From assembly GCA_035255045.1 (NCBI GenBank), contig DATFAA010000158.1, positions 1 through 64,000 of the forward strand: DNA of 64,000 nucleotides, written 5' to 3'. Positions 62,188 to 64,000 of this stretch are shown here, piece by piece; position 1 is the stretch's first letter, and the number at the start of each line of letters is the position of its first letter. This DNA comes from JAGTRP01 sp035255045. Lineage in GTDB: Bacteria > Pseudomonadota > Gammaproteobacteria > Burkholderiales > Rhodocyclaceae. The translations under genes were made by a program, and so were the position numbers. Below the pieces are notes generated by a model. That model saw only the letters and a program-made list of their open reading frames with translations, made no database searches and was not told the DNA's origin.

Positions 62188-62203
62188 TGGCAGACAATTT
62201 GCT
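62188..62203 (+). promoter_or_regulatory. Sigma-54-type promoter of chemoreceptor gene
   Basis: TGGCAGACAATTTGCT matches the TGGCAC-N5-TTGCW consensus with one mismatch; the invariant GG and GC are exactly 10 bases apart. It lies about 110 bases before the chemoreceptor start, with an A/T-rich tract downstream. No enhancer-binding site was identified. Confidence 0.45.
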
Positions 62204-62312
62204 ATTACTTTCGCGCTAGTTCCCGGGGGCGTGGTAAGGTGTCCAAAAAGCTGGAATTCATACCGGCGTAATAACAGCAGTTGATAACTAAATCGATGGG
62301 AGTGGAGAGAGG

Positions 62313-64000
62313 ATGTTCCAGTATTTCAAGATGTTAAAGGTGGCCGCCAAGATATGGATTCTGGTGGCCCTGCTGTTCGTCGGCATGATCGGCTCCGGCG
62401 TTTACCAGCTCTACGACCGCAAGGCCGAACTGGTCAAGGAGAAGGAGCTCAAGACCCGCCACCTGGTGGAGACGGCCTTCACCCTGCTGACCCATTTCCA
62501 GGCCATGGAGCAGAACGGTAAGCTGACCGGCGACGAGGCCCGCCAGCAAGCCATCGCAGCCCTCAAGTCCCTGCGCTACGAGAAGACCGAGTACTTCTGG
62601 ATCAACGACCTGGGCCGGCCCGCCCCGAAGATGATCATGCATCCCGCCGTCCCCGCCCTGGAGGGCAAGGTCCTGGACGACGCCAAGTTCAACAAGGCCA
62701 CCAGCGAGAAGGACGGCGTCGACGGCGAGCCCGTCCCGGTGCAGGGCAAGAACCTCTTCATCGCCTTCAACGACGTGGTGAACCGGGCCGGCCACGGCTA
62801 TGTCCGCTACGACTGGCCCAAGCCCAAGGCCGGCGGCGGCGTCACCGAGGAGCACTACCCCAAGCTCTCCTATGTCAAGAAATTCGATCCCTGGGGCTGG
62901 GTGGTGGGCAGCGGCATCTACATCGACGACGTGGACGCCAATTTCCGCACCCAGGCCGAGAAGCAGCTCCTGATCGCCGCCGGGCTCCTGGTCGTGCTGG
63001 GCCTGTTCTCGGCCTTCATGGTGCGCAGCATCATTTCCGCCATCGACAAGACGGCCCAGGCCATGCACGACATCGCCGCCGGCGAGGGCGACCTGTCCCG
63101 GCGCCTGACGCCGGAATCCAAGGGCTCCCTCACCGACCTGGCGGATGGCTTCAACGCCTTCGCCTCCAAGATCGAGCAGACCATCGTCCAGGTCAATGAA
63201 TGCAGCACCGAGCTGTCGGCCTCGGCCAGCCAGCTCTCCGAAGTGGCCCACCACACCGCCGAAGGGGTGCGCCGCCAGGAGGACGAAGGGCGTTCGGTGC
63301 AGGCGGCAGTGACCCAGATGGCCGTCCATGTCCAGCAGGTCGCCGAGAACGCGGCCGCCGCCGTGGCCTCCGCCCGCCAGGCCGACACCGAGGCCCAGGG
63401 CGGCAAGGCGGTGGTGGACCGAACCGTGGCCGCCATCCAGGCCCTGGCCGAGGACGTCAAGCGGGCCGACAGCGTCATTTCCGAACTGAAGGTCGAAAGC
63501 GGCGACATCGGCAGCATCGTCGAGGTCATCCGGGAAATCGCCGACCAGACCAACCTGCTGGCCCTGAACGCCGCCATCGAGGCGGCCCGGGCCGGCGAGC
63601 AGGGCCGCGGCTTCGCGGTGGTGGCCGACGAGGTCAGGAAGCTCGCCCAGCGCACCCAGGAAGCCACCAGCCAGATCCGCAACAAGATCCAGACCCTGCA
63701 GCAGGGCGCCGAATCCGCCGCCACGGTCATGAACGCCAGCCGGGATCGGGCCCAGTCGAGCGTCCAGGAGGCCAACGAGGCCGGCGCCTCCCTGCAGCGC
63801 ATCACCCGGGCGGTGGACGAGATCACCGAGCAGAACGCCCAGATCGCCACGGCGGCAGCCGAGCAGTCGAGGATGGCCGAGCACATCACCCAGAGCCTGG
63901 CCGGCATTTCCGCCGTCGCCCAGGAGACGGCCCAGGACGCCCGCGAGACCCAGAGCGCCACCGGCCAGCAGGCCGCCCTGGTGGCCCGGCTGCAGGCCCT
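62313..64000 (+). CDS. Methyl-accepting chemotaxis protein (3' end outside window)
   Basis: An open frame of 562 codons running off the right edge. A first membrane helix (about 13-33) precedes a periplasmic single-Cache-type domain (YFWINDLGRPAPKMIMHPA, WGWVVGSGIYIDD), then a second helix (about 222-245), HAMP and the cytoplasmic signalling hairpin with the conserved tip EIADQTNLLALNAAIEAARAG. It would control flagellar rotation through CheA/CheW. GGAGAGAGG stands before ATG 62313. Confidence 0.93.
   Translation, partial: MFQYFKMLKVAAKIWILVALLFVGMIGSGVYQLYDRKAELVKEKELKTRHLVETAFTLLTHFQAMEQNGKLTGDEARQQAIAALKSLRYEKTEYFWINDLGRPAPKMIMHPAVPALEGKVLDDAKFNKATSEKDGVDGEPVPVQGKNLFIAFNDVVNRAGHGYVRYDWPKPKAGGGVTEEHYPKLSYVKKFDPWGWVVGSGIYIDDVDANFRTQAEKQLLIAAGLLVVLGLFSAFMVRSIISAIDKTAQAMHDIAAGEGDLSRRLTPESKGSLTDLADGFNAFASKIEQTIVQVNECSTELSASASQLSEVAHHTAEGVRRQEDEGRSVQAAVTQMAVHVQQVAENAAAAVASARQADTEAQGGKAVVDRTVAAIQALAEDVKRADSVISELKVESGDIGSIVEVIREIADQTNLLALNAAIEAARAGEQGRGFAVVADEVRKLAQRTQEATSQIRNKIQTLQQGAESAATVMNASRDRAQSSVQEANEAGASLQRITRAVDEITEQNAQIATAAAEQSRMAEHITQSLAGISAVAQETAQDARETQSATGQQAALVARLQA

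Overview
The window is chromosomal DNA from a high-GC proteobacterium, most likely a betaproteobacterium of Rhodocyclales type. That placement is inferred from family flavour (an rrn leader of betaproteobacterial type, a PHB-type 3-hydroxybutyrate dehydrogenase, NapEDC, hemerythrin and c-di-GMP sensors, many paired stress genes) and cannot be proven from the window alone. Most genes are densely packed, strongly GC-biased and often overlap by 1-35 bases. One visibly AT-richer island at about 3.7-8.1 kb interrupts this.

Left edge (1-3.7 kb): a minus-strand rRNA operon promoter and boxA leader read out of the window, so the 16S gene should start just beyond base 1. Divergent tRNA-Asp and tRNA-Val genes follow, and the cell-division DNA translocase FtsK is convergent to them. 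Island (3.7-8.1 kb): a large protein combining a HEPN ribonuclease motif, a STAND NTPase and TPR repeats looks like an uncharacterised antiviral or stress effector. It is followed by a secreted orphan protein that sits in what reads as a single integron gene cassette (core GTTAGGC on the left, attC-like element on the right).

8.1-22.8 kb: VOC protein, membrane proteins, an esterase, a LysR/EamA divergent pair, a hemerythrin-diguanylate cyclase, the PA2779/PA2778 pair, a remnant nap cluster (napE-napD-napC with napA and napB missing and napC frameshifted), an EEP hydrolase coupled to a phospholipase D-VTT fusion, and a CPA1 antiporter. 22.8-29.3 kb: an RsbQ-like hydrolase overlapping a GAF-PAS histidine kinase, then a minus-strand operon DUF1328 - 3-hydroxybutyrate dehydrogenase - patatin - WrbA, then a PRC-barrel protein. 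29.4-37.1 kb: a long same-strand run with a TTG-started Lon protease, two ferritin-like proteins, a GT4 glycosyltransferase and an amylo-1,6-glucosidase-like enzyme.

37-53.5 kb: cytochrome c, lipoproteins, MscS channel, FAD-Rieske oxidoreductase, a periplasmic solute-binding protein fused by ATGA overlap to a PAS-GGDEF-EAL protein, a degenerate EAL protein, PutA, an enoyl-CoA hydratase-like protein, an alpha/beta hydrolase and a 32-residue membrane microprotein. 53.5-57.8 kb: a tightly coupled four-gene operon (C39-like peptidase, RLAN/RimK ATP-grasp, GCS2 ligase, N-formylglutamate amidohydrolase-like) that looks like a peptide-ligase pathway of unknown product. 57.9-64 kb: CBS protein, UdgX, small stress/membrane proteins (DUF3309, DUF1328, CsbD, two BON lipoproteins), a ClsC-like phospholipase D lipoprotein and a chemoreceptor truncated by the window end, which has a sigma-54-like promoter.

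Taken together, much of 18-62 kb reads as an envelope, redox and general-stress neighbourhood: lipid-modifying enzymes (two PLD proteins, a patatin), osmotic channel, ferritin-like proteins, Lon, quinone reductase and several c-di-GMP enzymes.
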